64,000 nt of DNA from Chloroflexota bacterium. GTDB lineage: Bacteria; Chloroflexota; Dehalococcoidia; Lucifugimonadales; Lucifugimonadaceae. This document shows, in pieces, positions 1 through 8,612 of this stretch. The stretch lies in the NCBI GenBank assembly GCA_029262735.1, contig JAJCYY010000010.1, positions 62,001-126,000 on the forward strand. Direction: 5' to 3'. How positions within the stretch are numbered: position 1 is the first letter of the stretch; the number at the start of each line of letters is the position of its first letter. The position numbers and the translations under genes are program-made. Under the pieces are notes generated by a model. It was not told the origin of the DNA. It did not search any database and worked only from the letters and a program-made list of their open reading frames with translations.

Positions 1-68
1 AAGAGGTGGTCCACTCCTTCTTCCTTGAGGGTGCGGGCGACGAGGTAACTTCCAGCTACTTTTGGCAT
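1..68 (-). CDS. Thiamine-pyrophosphate-binding enzyme, N-terminal fragment
   Basis: Only the first 22 or so codons are in the window; the gene runs off the left edge. Starting from the ATG at 68 on the minus strand the peptide begins MPKVAGSYLVARTLKEEGV and continues DHLF. This is the usual opening of acetolactate-synthase-like TPP enzymes, where the first helix reads L-x-x-x-GV-x-x-F-G. The family carries out decarboxylation or carboligation of 2-oxoacids in the cytoplasm. The substrate cannot be told from this fragment. The ribosome-binding site is weak (CGGAAC). It lies downstream of the peptidase gene on the same strand, 119 bases away. Confidence 0.6.
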   Translation of the reverse strand, partial: MPKVAGSYLVARTLKEEGVDHL

Positions 69-187
69 GTGCGGTTCCGTTGTTTCTGAGGCGGTTGGCT
101 TTTCGGAGGTGGTTGATACCGATGCAAGATTATGCCTTGATATCCGAGCGCGGGCGAGCACTAAAATCCTGTGAATGGCCGATCAGG

Positions 188-1345
188 CTAGTTGTGGTCT
201 GTTAGCGACTGACGCTCTTTGCCACCAACGGGTTGCCTGAGACGTTTGGTCGAAGGGCTTGCAGGATCGGTTCCGGCAAGCTTCGCTGCTTCAACCGCCA
301 GCAGCACTCCACCCGCGAAGTCGTCGAGCGAAATGTATTCAGCAACGATCGTGTTCTTCGGTCCTGCGTTGTGCCACGCGCCGAGCGGGAATGCCATCCC
401 TGTGACCGAGTAACCGTGCGCGGCGAATGCACTGGCTTCGCAGCCGCCCGCACCCATCAACTGTCGTTGGCACATGAACCCTGGATCTTCAGCCAGCAGG
501 TTCGCCCTTGCCTGCACAAGATAGGATTCGGCGGAGTTGTTGAATGTCGTGGCGCTGTCGCCCGTTCGGATGACCGGGCCGCGCCCCTGCTCTGCACCGG
601 GAAGTGCGAGGCTCGTCTCCACAGAGACCACGACTGTGTCACGCGGTAGCAGAGACTCCTCGGCGGCAAGCAGTGCGCCGATCAGACCAACCTCTTCTGC
701 GCGGGTGAAAAGTCCATAGACAGCGCCCGGTGACTCGAACTTTGCAGCCGCGGCCATGACAGCAGTGATCGTAGCGCAGCCCGCCAGATCGTCCGCTGCA
801 CGCATCTGGATCAAGCCATCACCCAGATCGAAGTCAGGCAGATCGAAGACGACAGCTGCCGGTAAGTACGAAATCTGATCGTCGAACTGCATGACCACCG
901 ATCGTTCGTCCGTTTTGGTCAAGGAGCTGGCGGAGCCGGCAGCTTTGCCGACGATTCTGCCTGGAATTCGCTCGTCCCGCGCACGCCCGAGTTCCGCCTC
1001 GTCTTTGTCTCGTACAACAGCGATGACAGGTGCACCGGACTCCTCTGCCCACGGCGGCACTCCTCCCAGCACTCGAGCGATCACATGATCGCCTTCCTGT
1101 GCGATGGCTTCAAAGCCGGGATGGTCCATGTGCGCAACGAATGCCAGCCCTCTCGCTCCGGATTCGGAGCCGGGGCGTGAGACCAGCACGTTGCCCCAGA
1201 TGTCTGACTGCACATCCAGACCCATCGCTTCGCAGCGGGCCGAGAGGTAGGCGGCTGCGGCATGCTCGTGATACGAGGTTGCGGGCAGCCTTCCAAGCTG
1301 ACTTAGTGTTGTGAGGGCGACCTCTCTGAGTTCGGATTGGTTCAT
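188..1345 (-). CDS. M42-type zinc aminopeptidase-like protein
   Basis: A 385-residue metallopeptidase of the M42/M20 group. Candidate metal ligands are in the expected order: H72 and D74 in AHMDHPGF, the Asp pair at about 185-186 (AADDLAG), the Glu pair at about 217-218 (RAEEVG), E243, and a late His in WHNAGPKN. M42 enzymes are cytoplasmic aminopeptidases, but several relatives act on other amide bonds, so the substrate is open. An in-frame start exists further upstream at 1477, but that extension is low-complexity and overlaps the neighbouring methyltransferase. The ATG at 1345 gives the family's normal N terminus and leaves 19 bases to the upstream gene, so the two are probably cotranscribed. 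Confidence 0.8.
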   Translation of the reverse strand: MNQSELREVALTTLSQLGRLPATSYHEHAAAAYLSARCEAMGLDVQSDIWGNVLVSRPGSESGARGLAFVAHMDHPGFEAIAQEGDHVIARVLGGVPPWAEESGAPVIAVVRDKDEAELGRARDERIPGRIVGKAAGSASSLTKTDERSVVMQFDDQISYLPAAVVFDLPDFDLGDGLIQMRAADDLAGCATITAVMAAAAKFESPGAVYGLFTRAEEVGLIGALLAAEESLLPRDTVVVSVETSLALPGAEQGRGPVIRTGDSATTFNNSAESYLVQARANLLAEDPGFMCQRQLMGAGGCEASAFAAHGYSVTGMAFPLGAWHNAGPKNTIVAEYISLDDFAGGVLLAVEAAKLAGTDPASPSTKRLRQPVGGKERQSLTDHN

Positions 1346-1364
1346 ATGAGTAGATCGGAGTTGG

Positions 1365-2120
1365 TCATATTGCGATGCCGGTGATGTAGTAGCCAGACCC
1401 GCCCGTCGTGTCAGAAGAATAACGCCGCGTCCCCGACTCAAATCCGGCCTCACGCATTGTGAGCAGCCAGGTTTCAAGCGGGAAGAAGCCGTGCTTATGC
1501 CTGTCTTCCTCGACCCTCACAGTGCCGTCCTGCTGTGTCAGATAGAAGTTGAAGATCAACTCAACCTCCGTGTCGCCAGGAACAGGGTCGTGTACGAACT
1601 CCGTGTAGGAGAGTTCTCCTGCCTTGCCCAGTTTGCACGACAGATTTGGCACGGCTGTAATCCCTTTCATCCAGTCAGGACCGGCAATGAAGATTCCACC
1701 AGGCTCCAGGTGTGCCCTCGCCGTTTCAAAGGTCTGGCGCAGATCGTTCTCGGTGAGCATGTATGAGATGGCGTCGAGCACGATCACAGCGTCGAAGGTC
1801 CGATTGAGACGCATCGACCGCATGTCGCCGACAACGTGCTCGGCAGACGGGTTCAAGCGCTTCGATATTTCGAGCATTTCCGGCGAGATGTCAGTTGCGA
1901 CCGCGTCCACGAAGCCGGTCATGTGCGAAAGGCTGTTGCCTCCACCGACGCCCATTTCGAGAACGGTTGGCCTGTATGGTCCCGGGCCACCCTGCAACAG
2001 GTCGAACATGACCTCTCGCAGCTCCGCAACCTCCTCGGCGTAGTCCTCGGGCGCGCTTATCTGCGCCCACAGGTGGGCGAACTCGTCGTACATTCGGTAT
2101 GCAGGCGGTTCTCCAGTCAC
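1365..2120 (-). CDS. Class I SAM-dependent methyltransferase
   Basis: A 251-residue Rossmann-fold methyltransferase. The SAM-binding motif I is VLEMGVGGGNS (about residues 53-63), followed by an acidic motif II (VATDISPEM) and GDMRSM, and a motif IV-like stretch FDAVIVLDAISYM. The methyl acceptor is not recognisable. The C-terminal part (FNFYLTQQDG and a Tyr/Gly-rich end) is like small-molecule methyltransferases of unknown substrate. The start used is a GTG at 2120; an ATG at 2093 (MYDEFAHLW) is a credible alternative, because neither has a strong ribosome-binding site. It precedes the peptidase gene on the same strand. Confidence 0.8.
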   Translation of the reverse strand: MTGEPPAYRMYDEFAHLWAQISAPEDYAEEVAELREVMFDLLQGGPGPYRPTVLEMGVGGGNSLSHMTGFVDAVATDISPEMLEISKRLNPSAEHVVGDMRSMRLNRTFDAVIVLDAISYMLTENDLRQTFETARAHLEPGGIFIAGPDWMKGITAVPNLSCKLGKAGELSYTEFVHDPVPGDTEVELIFNFYLTQQDGTVRVEEDRHKHGFFPLETWLLTMREAGFESGTRRYSSDTTGGSGYYITGIAI

Positions 2121-2259
2121 CGGGCCAAGTGTACGCCGGGGTGTTGGTATGCGTGGATAGGGTTCTGTTGTTTAGAATGCCGCTGTGCCCCAGGCTGGTG
2201 TGACCGACCGGCGACTCGTCGAACTGGAAGCGGTCAATCTCTTCACCGAGGAACAGAAA

Positions 2260-3219
2260 ATGCCAAACGTGCTCGTGATTTCGGGGTCTGCACTGCCCCG
2301 GCTGGAAATGGCCGAGGAGATGAAGCCTTATGGATGGGACTTGAAGGTGGTGGCAGGGGCGACCTCGACAGATGAGATCGAAACCGTGGCGTCCGATGCC
2401 GACTTCGTACTGGTCGGTGGACATGCAGTCTCTGACGATGTGCTACGCGCTGGCAAGAACGTGAAGTTGGTGCAGCTATGCTCTGCAGGATTCGATGGCG
2501 TGAACACGGTGCTTGCGGGCGAGCTCGGAATTCCGATTGCGAACAACGGTGGGGCGAACGCAATTCCGGTTGCCGAGTGGGCCGTGACGCTGATGCTCGA
2601 CACGCTGCGACATTCCGTGATTGCCGACCGAGACACCCGCGCAGGTAACTGGATGCGCGACGGCCTTGACGGCAGAGACACCCGGGAGCTCTTTGGCAAG
2701 ACCGTTGGCATTGTTGGAGCAGGCAGGATCGGTACGACGGTGGCTCGACTGCTACGCGGCTTCGAAACGAACACTCTTTACACAGATCCCGTCAAAAGCG
2801 AAAAGGCGGAAGGCTACGGAGCGAGGCGTGTGGAGTTGGACGAGCTGCTGAGCGAATCTGACATCGTCACGCTACACACTCCGCTGGATTCAATAACACA
2901 AGGTCTGATCGGCCGCAGGGAACTCGGCCTTATGAAGCGGTCGGGTATTCTCGTGAACACTTGCCGCGGACCGGTCGTGAATGAGACGGAGTTGATTGAG
3001 GCGTTACGAGACGGGCAGATCTGGGGAGCAGGGCTAGACGTGTTTGAGCAGGAGCCGGTGGACCCGGCGAATCCTCTCCTGAAGATGGAGAACGTGGTTG
3101 TGGGCCCGCATATTGCAGGCAAGAGCCAGGAGAGCTTCCCGCGGCGAGTGAGCTTCGCATTTGAGAACATGCAGCGCGTCTGGGACGGCGGCAAGCCTGA
3201 AAGCCTGGTTGGCGTTTGA
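2260..3219 (+). CDS. D-2-hydroxyacid dehydrogenase (paralogue A)
   Basis: A 319-residue member of the D-isomer-specific 2-hydroxyacid dehydrogenase family, which interconverts 2-oxoacids and D-2-hydroxyacids with NAD(P)H. The dinucleotide motif GAGRIG is at 153-158, with an Asp (about 176) after the second strand, which favours NAD. The catalytic triad is complete: R236 in NTCRGP, E265 in VFEQEP and H284 in GPHIAG. The start is the ATG at 2260 with GAGGAA upstream; an in-frame upstream start at 2185 adds residues that do not resemble the family. It is the first of three paralogues within 4.4 kb. The substrate is unknown; phosphoglycerate, glyoxylate/hydroxypyruvate and other oxoacids are all possible. 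Confidence 0.88.
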   Translation: MPNVLVISGSALPRLEMAEEMKPYGWDLKVVAGATSTDEIETVASDADFVLVGGHAVSDDVLRAGKNVKLVQLCSAGFDGVNTVLAGELGIPIANNGGANAIPVAEWAVTLMLDTLRHSVIADRDTRAGNWMRDGLDGRDTRELFGKTVGIVGAGRIGTTVARLLRGFETNTLYTDPVKSEKAEGYGARRVELDELLSESDIVTLHTPLDSITQGLIGRRELGLMKRSGILVNTCRGPVVNETELIEALRDGQIWGAGLDVFEQEPVDPANPLLKMENVVVGPHIAGKSQESFPRRVSFAFENMQRVWDGGKPESLVGV

Positions 3220-3281
3220 ACTCCTGTTCTGCACCAAACAAATGAAACTATCGATGTCTAGACCACTTTGAAAGGAACGAT

Positions 3282-4352
3282 ATGGCAGACAGCAAGATGA
3301 GAGTCCTCTTTCTCGGACCCAGAAATTCAATCACCCACAGCGCCGAAAACACTGAACAGCAGTCACGTGCGGTCACTGCAGTCGGTGGTGAGTTCATTCG
3401 TTACGAGAGTGATTCCGATGGCGAGCTGATCGAGGCTCTCAAGGACGCGGACGTTGCCATCGCGCAGGGCCACGGCTTCAACCCGGAACTCTTCCAGCAC
3501 ATGGGCAACAACGGGCGCTGCAAGGGTCTCGTCTCGTTCGGCCACGGCTACGATGCGATGGATCTGCAGGCGGCGGTCGACAACGGCGTGATCCTGGCGA
3601 ACACGGCGTCTTTCGGAACGGAAGAGGTCTCGAACCACACCATCATGTTGCTGCTGGCGTGCTCTCGCAAGTTGGTTCTGCACGACAAGTTGGTGAAGAG
3701 CGGGGCCTGGACGCGCGAGCACCTGCCGCCGATGGGCCATCTATCTGACCAGACGCTCGGGATCATCGGCCTCGGGAACATTGGACGGGCTGTGGCGCGG
3801 AAGGCGAGGATGTTCGGGCTGAATGTGATCGGCTACGACCCGTTTGTTTCCTCCTGGGACGCCAAGGAGTACGGAGTGGAGTCCGTCGCAACCCCGCTCG
3901 AACTCGCGCAGCGCTCTGACTATCTGTCTCCGCACACCTACCTGACTACCGAGACGCGTCACATGGTTGGCAAGGAGTTCATTGCTGCAATGAAGCCTAC
4001 GGCGTACATCCTCAACTGCTCCCGCGGTCCGGTTATTGATGAAACAGAGCTGATCAAGGCGTTGCAGGAGGGCCGGATTGCCGGTGCCGGTCTGGACGTT
4101 TTCGAGAAGGAGCCGGTCAGCCCGGACAACCCGCTGTTGAAGATGGACAACGTTGCGGTAACCAATCACTACGCGTCATACAGCGAGGTGGCGTGGGAGC
4201 GCGGCAACACGCAACTCGGCGAGGAATCGGTACGGATCGCGGTTGGCCAGTGGCCGATGTCACTGATCAATCCCGACGTTCGCTCGACCGTACCGCCGCG
4301 GGGGTGGCCGAAGGAGTGGAAGGTGATCCTGGCCGAAATGGGCAAGGGATAG
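3282..4352 (+). CDS. D-2-hydroxyacid dehydrogenase (paralogue B)
   Basis: A 356-residue D-isomer 2-hydroxyacid dehydrogenase. The nucleotide motif GLGNIG is at 163-168 and an Asp at about 186 (GYDPF) suggests NAD. R248 (CSRGP), E277 (VFEKEP) and H296 (TNHYAS) form the expected catalytic set, although the segment after the His is YASYS rather than the usual GG/SG. A start with AAAGGAACGAT just upstream of the ATG is well supported. It is closest to paralogue C: both share a PF/PY-x-x-W-x-x-KEYGVE block and a C-terminal GQWP-x-x-x-x-NP-x-V extension that paralogue A lacks. Confidence 0.88.
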   Translation: MADSKMRVLFLGPRNSITHSAENTEQQSRAVTAVGGEFIRYESDSDGELIEALKDADVAIAQGHGFNPELFQHMGNNGRCKGLVSFGHGYDAMDLQAAVDNGVILANTASFGTEEVSNHTIMLLLACSRKLVLHDKLVKSGAWTREHLPPMGHLSDQTLGIIGLGNIGRAVARKARMFGLNVIGYDPFVSSWDAKEYGVESVATPLELAQRSDYLSPHTYLTTETRHMVGKEFIAAMKPTAYILNCSRGPVIDETELIKALQEGRIAGAGLDVFEKEPVSPDNPLLKMDNVAVTNHYASYSEVAWERGNTQLGEESVRIAVGQWPMSLINPDVRSTVPPRGWPKEWKVILAEMGKG

Positions 4353-4412
4353 GACAAGTTTGATAGTGCCGTTTCCCGCAGTATTTCGGTTCCTGCGTGA
4401 TTAAATTGCGCC

Positions 4413-5435
4413 ATGCTCTCGCGATTCCCGGACCCGATCGATCCTGACCGAATCGACATCCGGCTCCGGCCTGATGCCGACCATGTGCCAGCTGAGGTGC
4501 TTGATGCCTACGGTCTGGCGGGTGCTGATGTCTCCCGCCTCAAAACCGGCTCGTTCAACATCCACTTCAAGGTGGAGTCTGACCAGGGCACATTCGATCT
4601 TCGGCGCAGCAACCGGCCTGTGGACCGAAGCAACCTTCTCTATGAGGCCGAGTTGCTGGCACATCTGCGCGCCAACAACTTCAACCTTGCCCCAGAGTTG
4701 GTTAATACGGTCGCCGGTGAGTCGAATGTCTGGACTGCCGAAACCGGCTGGACTTTGTTCCGATGGATCTCTGGTGGGGAGCCTGGAGTGGAGTCACGCG
4801 TCACCGATGATCGAATTGAAGACGCTGCCCGAACCCTGGCCGCCTTTCATTTCGCCACCGTCGACTTCGCGCCATATGCGAAGCGAGGTGACATTCCGAT
4901 TTTTGCCCTGGCCGAGGACTGGAATTACCGGTGGGCGAAGCGATCTCTCGACCTTGCAGATCTGCTTGGCCCGGAAGGGCGAGACCTGCGCGAGATGGCC
5001 CTGCAAGCCGCCACTGAAATTGAATCGGTAGATTTATCCGCGCTTGCACGCATCTGCTGTCACGCTGACTATCGCCTGAGGAACTTGAGGTTTTCCGGAA
5101 ATAGAGTTTCCGCAGTACTTGACCTTGACACGTCGATCATCTCGACACGCCTGCTGGACCTGGGATGTGCAGTCACCCGGTTTTCGCCGCTTGGAGCCGA
5201 TCCACAGGCAGATGTGATTGCCGGTAGCCGGTTCCTGCACGCATACAACAGTTCGTCGCCTCTTACCGAGTATGAGTGGCAAGTTCTGCCAATCTTTATC
5301 CGCTGGCGGTTGATCCGGGATGTCACGATCTACTACGACCAGTGGTGGCTCAAGGTGAGGGAAGTATGTACGAAGCTGTTCTCGGGAGCGGCAGACGAAA
5401 TCGCCCATCTCGCACGGTGTCAGACAGCTGACTGA
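4413..5435 (+). CDS. APH-type phosphotransferase (small-molecule kinase)
   Basis: A 340-residue protein of the aminoglycoside phosphotransferase/choline kinase/homoserine kinase II fold. The catalytic loop reads CHADYRLRN (about 212-220), with Asp as the base and Asn as a metal ligand. It is followed by the second metal motif VLDLDTS, and a glycine-poor nucleotide loop lies near the N terminus (KTGSFNIHFKV). In this superfamily the substrate is usually a hydroxylated small molecule. Sitting between 2-hydroxyacid dehydrogenases, a hydroxyacid, glycerate-like or amino-alcohol substrate is possible; this is inference. An antibiotic-resistance role has no support here. The start follows a short gap after paralogue B on the same strand. 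Confidence 0.75.
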   Translation: MLSRFPDPIDPDRIDIRLRPDADHVPAEVLDAYGLAGADVSRLKTGSFNIHFKVESDQGTFDLRRSNRPVDRSNLLYEAELLAHLRANNFNLAPELVNTVAGESNVWTAETGWTLFRWISGGEPGVESRVTDDRIEDAARTLAAFHFATVDFAPYAKRGDIPIFALAEDWNYRWAKRSLDLADLLGPEGRDLREMALQAATEIESVDLSALARICCHADYRLRNLRFSGNRVSAVLDLDTSIISTRLLDLGCAVTRFSPLGADPQADVIAGSRFLHAYNSSSPLTEYEWQVLPIFIRWRLIRDVTIYYDQWWLKVREVCTKLFSGAADEIAHLARCQTAD

Positions 5436-5618
5436 AGCCGGTGTTGGAATCGCCGGGTAATGACAGTAGCGTCCACCAGAGTTAAGTTATCGCTCAGGTG
5501 ATGGAGCGCACTGCGTGCATTTCAGTGCCGACACTGCGTACGTGCGCGACCACACATCACATCAACCGTCGATTTGCCGTCATCAAGACAGCAACGGCCC
5601 AGAAGGAGATTTAGCCAC

Positions 5619-6650
5619 ATGGCACCACAGAGAGTAGTTGTACTTGGCGGCGACGTTGACGACCCGCTTGAGCACGAGCGCGCAGAGATGGTTGACCTCG
5701 ACGTTGAGTTCATCCAGGTGAATCCGGACAGTGAGGGCGAGGCGATGGAGGCGGTGAAAGAGGCCGACGCCATCATGATGCGTGGCAACTGGGGCACCGA
5801 GCAGGTGATCAAGGCAACGGACCACTGCCAGGTTCTGGCGGTCTACTCTCACGGGTTCAACCACATCGATGTCGAAGCATGCACCGAAGAGGGCATCATC
5901 CTCACGAACGGCGGCGGCATGTGTGCCGAAGAGGTATCAAACCAGGCGGTGACGATGGTCCTGGCGCTAAATCGTCAGATCGTCCAGACGACCATCGACC
6001 TGCGGAACGGTATCTGGGACAGTTCACGAGCGAGGCCGATCGGGGCCATCGACGAGGAGACCCTCGGCATCGTTGGATTCGGCAACATCGGACGCCAGGT
6101 GGCTCGCAAGCTCGGTCTCGGATGGCGCATGGAGACGCTGGTGTACGACCCTTATATCCCGCCGTGGCTGATCAAGGAGTACGGGGTTGAGCAGGTATTC
6201 GAACTGAACGAGTTGTTCGAACGTGCCGACTACATTGCGGTGCAGGTCCCTCTCAACAAAGAGACCTATCACATGATCGGCAAGGAGCAATTTGACGTAA
6301 TGAAGCCGTCGGCGTTCTTTGTGAATGTCTGCCGCGGTTCGGTCGTCAACGAGCCGGAGCTGATCGACGCCTTACAACAGGGGAAAATGCGTGGCGCGGG
6401 TCTCGACGTGTTCGAACAGGAACCGGCGGACCCGAATAATCCGCTTTTCAAGATGCACAACGTGATCACAGCGCCTCACCTGGGCGGCTCCTCTGTACGT
6501 TCAGCGTGGCTAAGCCGGCAAAGGGCGTCGCAACAGGTCGCTGCTGTGCTGCGGGGCCAATGGCCGAGTTCAGGCCAGAACCCGGAGGTTGCAGCAAGCA
6601 TTCCGGCGAGGGGCCGCATGCCCGGATCTGCGGGCAAAGTCACCGGCTAA
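5619..6650 (+). CDS. D-2-hydroxyacid dehydrogenase (paralogue C)
   Basis: A 343-residue D-isomer 2-hydroxyacid dehydrogenase. The motif GFGNIG is at 153-158, with VYDPY after the next strand (NAD-type Asp). Catalytic residues R239 (NVCRGS), E268 (VFEQEP) and H287 (APHLGG) are all present. The ATG at 5619 has a strong AGAAGGAGA upstream; the in-frame start 45 bases earlier is disfavoured. Like paralogue B it carries the KEYGVE block and the C-terminal GQWP extension, so B and C probably arose by duplication. A 183-base gap separates it from the kinase gene, so it may have its own promoter. Confidence 0.88.
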   Translation: MAPQRVVVLGGDVDDPLEHERAEMVDLDVEFIQVNPDSEGEAMEAVKEADAIMMRGNWGTEQVIKATDHCQVLAVYSHGFNHIDVEACTEEGIILTNGGGMCAEEVSNQAVTMVLALNRQIVQTTIDLRNGIWDSSRARPIGAIDEETLGIVGFGNIGRQVARKLGLGWRMETLVYDPYIPPWLIKEYGVEQVFELNELFERADYIAVQVPLNKETYHMIGKEQFDVMKPSAFFVNVCRGSVVNEPELIDALQQGKMRGAGLDVFEQEPADPNNPLFKMHNVITAPHLGGSSVRSAWLSRQRASQQVAAVLRGQWPSSGQNPEVAASIPARGRMPGSAGKVTG

Positions 6651-6688
6651 TACAGGCACGCCTCACGTGCAACGCATGGCGGAATTCC

Positions 6689-6717
6689 AGAGCAATCGGC
6701 GATTAGCTGATTGCTCT
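6689..6717. repeat. Inverted repeat (hairpin) after paralogue C
   Basis: A perfect 9-base inverted repeat, AGAGCAATC and GATTGCTCT, separated by 11 bases. It sits 39 bases after the stop of the third dehydrogenase gene. There is no T-run on either side, so it is not a standard intrinsic terminator; it could still stabilise the transcript end. Confidence 0.45.
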
Positions 6718-6924
6718 GTTGCTACTTAGCTTCCCTGCGGGACCGCAGACATAGTAAGAGCCGTTCGGTCTCGTCTCCCGAGACCTATGGCAGAGCGCTG
6801 CTCCACAGGCCTCTTATTGGTGCTGTCAGGCAGGTAAATGTGGTGCCGTAGTCGCACTCTAGATGCATCGAGCAATCTCGCAGACTGCAACGGCGATCGA
6901 TTTGCCTGCTCGTACCTGTACTTC

Positions 6925-8109
6925 ATGCGATATCGCCTGACAGTGGTATCAGTTTTCGCAGCCGCGCTGGCTGGGGCGGCACTGCTGTTCATTCTGACCA
7001 GGGGTGAGGATTCTCCACCTGAGCACAATCAGACTGAGCTATTTCCAGACGGTCTCGGGATAGTGGCCGGATTTACCGCCACGGCGCGGGCAGGCGGAGC
7101 AGCTCTTGATCCAACTGCTTTTGCCTCACCGACCAGCACGTCGACCGCTCCCCGCAGCACAACGAGTCCAGGTGATACACCGTTGCCTGAAACGGGTGAC
7201 GCACCAATACCGGTTGTCAGCCTGTCAGAACGGGAGGTCATGCCGGGCGACACGGTGACCGTCCAGGTATCCGGTGCAAGTCCGGGCGAAAGTTTTGAAC
7301 TCACTCTTGGCACGAGTTCGGTTGTCGCGTCGTCTATTGCAGGTGCAGATGGGCGCATTGAGATTGAGGTCACCGTCCCTGAGGGGCTTGCAGCCGGTTC
7401 GATGGAACTGGCTTACGAAGGAGCAACTTCAGGGACAGGCTCCATTGCGATCTCTGTATCGGCATCCGACAGCGCTCCCAGCATGGTCATCGACCCGGAG
7501 GATCCCGCGCCCGGCGACTCGATCACTATCAGCGCCGAAAATTTCGAGCCGGGCGAGCCGGTGACAGTGCGAATGTCGGGCGAGATCGTCGCGAGTGGAA
7601 TCGCAGGTAGTGACGGCAGTTTTTCGGTCACCACCGGTCTGCCATCGTCGACGGAAGCACCGGGAACCGACGGCGGACCACAGCAGGTCTCTGTCGAGGG
7701 TCGAACCGGAACCGTTGCCGACGGTGAGATCAACCCCGAAGGTCCGGTTTCTGCACAGCCAACGGCCACGAAGACTTCAGGCAGTGCGGTGGGAGGCCCA
7801 CAAGATGGGTCAAAGGACGCCCGGCAGGGTGATCCCAGTCTGGGTGGGGATTCAGACGAGGAGCCGTCGAGCGGCGCCGATTCGAGCGGGTCAGGACTGC
7901 CGGCATGGCTCTATCTTGCCATCGGGGTCGCCGCCGGCTGGCTTGGTGTGCTGACGCTGTGGGTAATCCACCTGGACGGAAGCCGCGACAGGCAAGTTGC
8001 GGTGCTGGTAAAGGAGATCGACAGGCTGATCCTGGACAGGAACACCGGGCGTGAATCGCAACCGTTACGGCGTGACGCAGACCCGGAGGGTCGCAACAGA
8101 GCCGCCTGA
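6925..8109 (+). CDS. Membrane-anchored surface protein with two Ig-like domains
   Basis: From the ATG at 6925 this is 394 residues. A hydrophobic N-terminal segment (VVSVFAAALAGAALLFIL) acts as a signal or anchor. A Thr/Ser/Pro-rich linker follows, then two related beta-sandwich repeats: one opening near PVVSLSEREVMPGDTVTVQV and one near VIDPEDPAPGDSITISAENF. Each contains PGD-T/S-V/I-T-V/I and an IAG-x-DG turn typical of Ig-like or IPT-like modules. Next come a Gly/Ser/Asp-rich low-complexity stretch and a C-terminal transmembrane helix (WLYLAIGVAAGWLGVLTLWV) with a short basic cytoplasmic tail. It is probably exposed outside the membrane. An in-frame GTG-type start 87 bases upstream is less likely. 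No enzymatic motif is visible. Confidence 0.7.
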   Translation: MRYRLTVVSVFAAALAGAALLFILTRGEDSPPEHNQTELFPDGLGIVAGFTATARAGGAALDPTAFASPTSTSTAPRSTTSPGDTPLPETGDAPIPVVSLSEREVMPGDTVTVQVSGASPGESFELTLGTSSVVASSIAGADGRIEIEVTVPEGLAAGSMELAYEGATSGTGSIAISVSASDSAPSMVIDPEDPAPGDSITISAENFEPGEPVTVRMSGEIVASGIAGSDGSFSVTTGLPSSTEAPGTDGGPQQVSVEGRTGTVADGEINPEGPVSAQPTATKTSGSAVGGPQDGSKDARQGDPSLGGDSDEEPSSGADSSGSGLPAWLYLAIGVAAGWLGVLTLWVIHLDGSRDRQVAVLVKEIDRLILDRNTGRESQPLRRDADPEGRNRAA

Positions 8110-8182
8110 GGTTACCTGAAGTCGCACTCGAGCGAAGGCACACTCGTGCGAGTTCACCTGCCGCGCCCGCGGTCCAACCCTG

Positions 8183-8605
8183 TCACTCGGGATTGCCTTC
8201 CCGTATCACGGTAACCGATTCGCTGACCAGTTGTCGCAGCAGTTCTTCATCGACATCCGCCAGCCGCTTAACGTAGAGACAAGACTTGCCGGTCTTGTGC
8301 TTGCCAAGTTTTGCCATCAGGTCCTCGAAGCGGTCAAACCCGGCCATGTTGTAGATGGAAATGTTTTGCTTGCGCGGCGAGAAACCGGTCAGGAAAAACT
8401 CACCGCCGTGACCAGAGGCGTACTTGTAGCTGTATTTGCCGAACCCGATGATGCTTCCGCCCCACATAGAGCCTTCGTGACCCGTCACTTCACGCATCAT
8501 CTTGTACAGAGCAAGACAATCGTCCCGCTTTTGCTCTGGCTCAATCGCGGCGATGAACTCATCGACGCTCGCCGCGTTCTTCTTCGTTTTCAGCTCATGT
8601 GCCAT
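8183..8605 (-). CDS. DUF1801 domain protein
   Basis: A 140-residue cytoplasmic protein of the DUF1801/YdhG-like family. The diagnostic pieces are the N-terminal helix VDEFIAAIEPEQKRDDC, the strand block GSMWGGSIIGFGKYSYKY, FFLTGFSPRKQNISIY and the closing KTGKSCLYVKRLADV. The biochemical role of the family is not established. It ends an apparent two-gene unit with the metallohydrolase gene, whose stop lies 7 bases upstream of this ATG on the same strand. Confidence 0.85.
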   Translation of the reverse strand: MAHELKTKKNAASVDEFIAAIEPEQKRDDCLALYKMMREVTGHEGSMWGGSIIGFGKYSYKYASGHGGEFFLTGFSPRKQNISIYNMAGFDRFEDLMAKLGKHKTGKSCLYVKRLADVDEELLRQLVSESVTVIREGNPE

Positions 8606-8612
8606 ACGCGCC

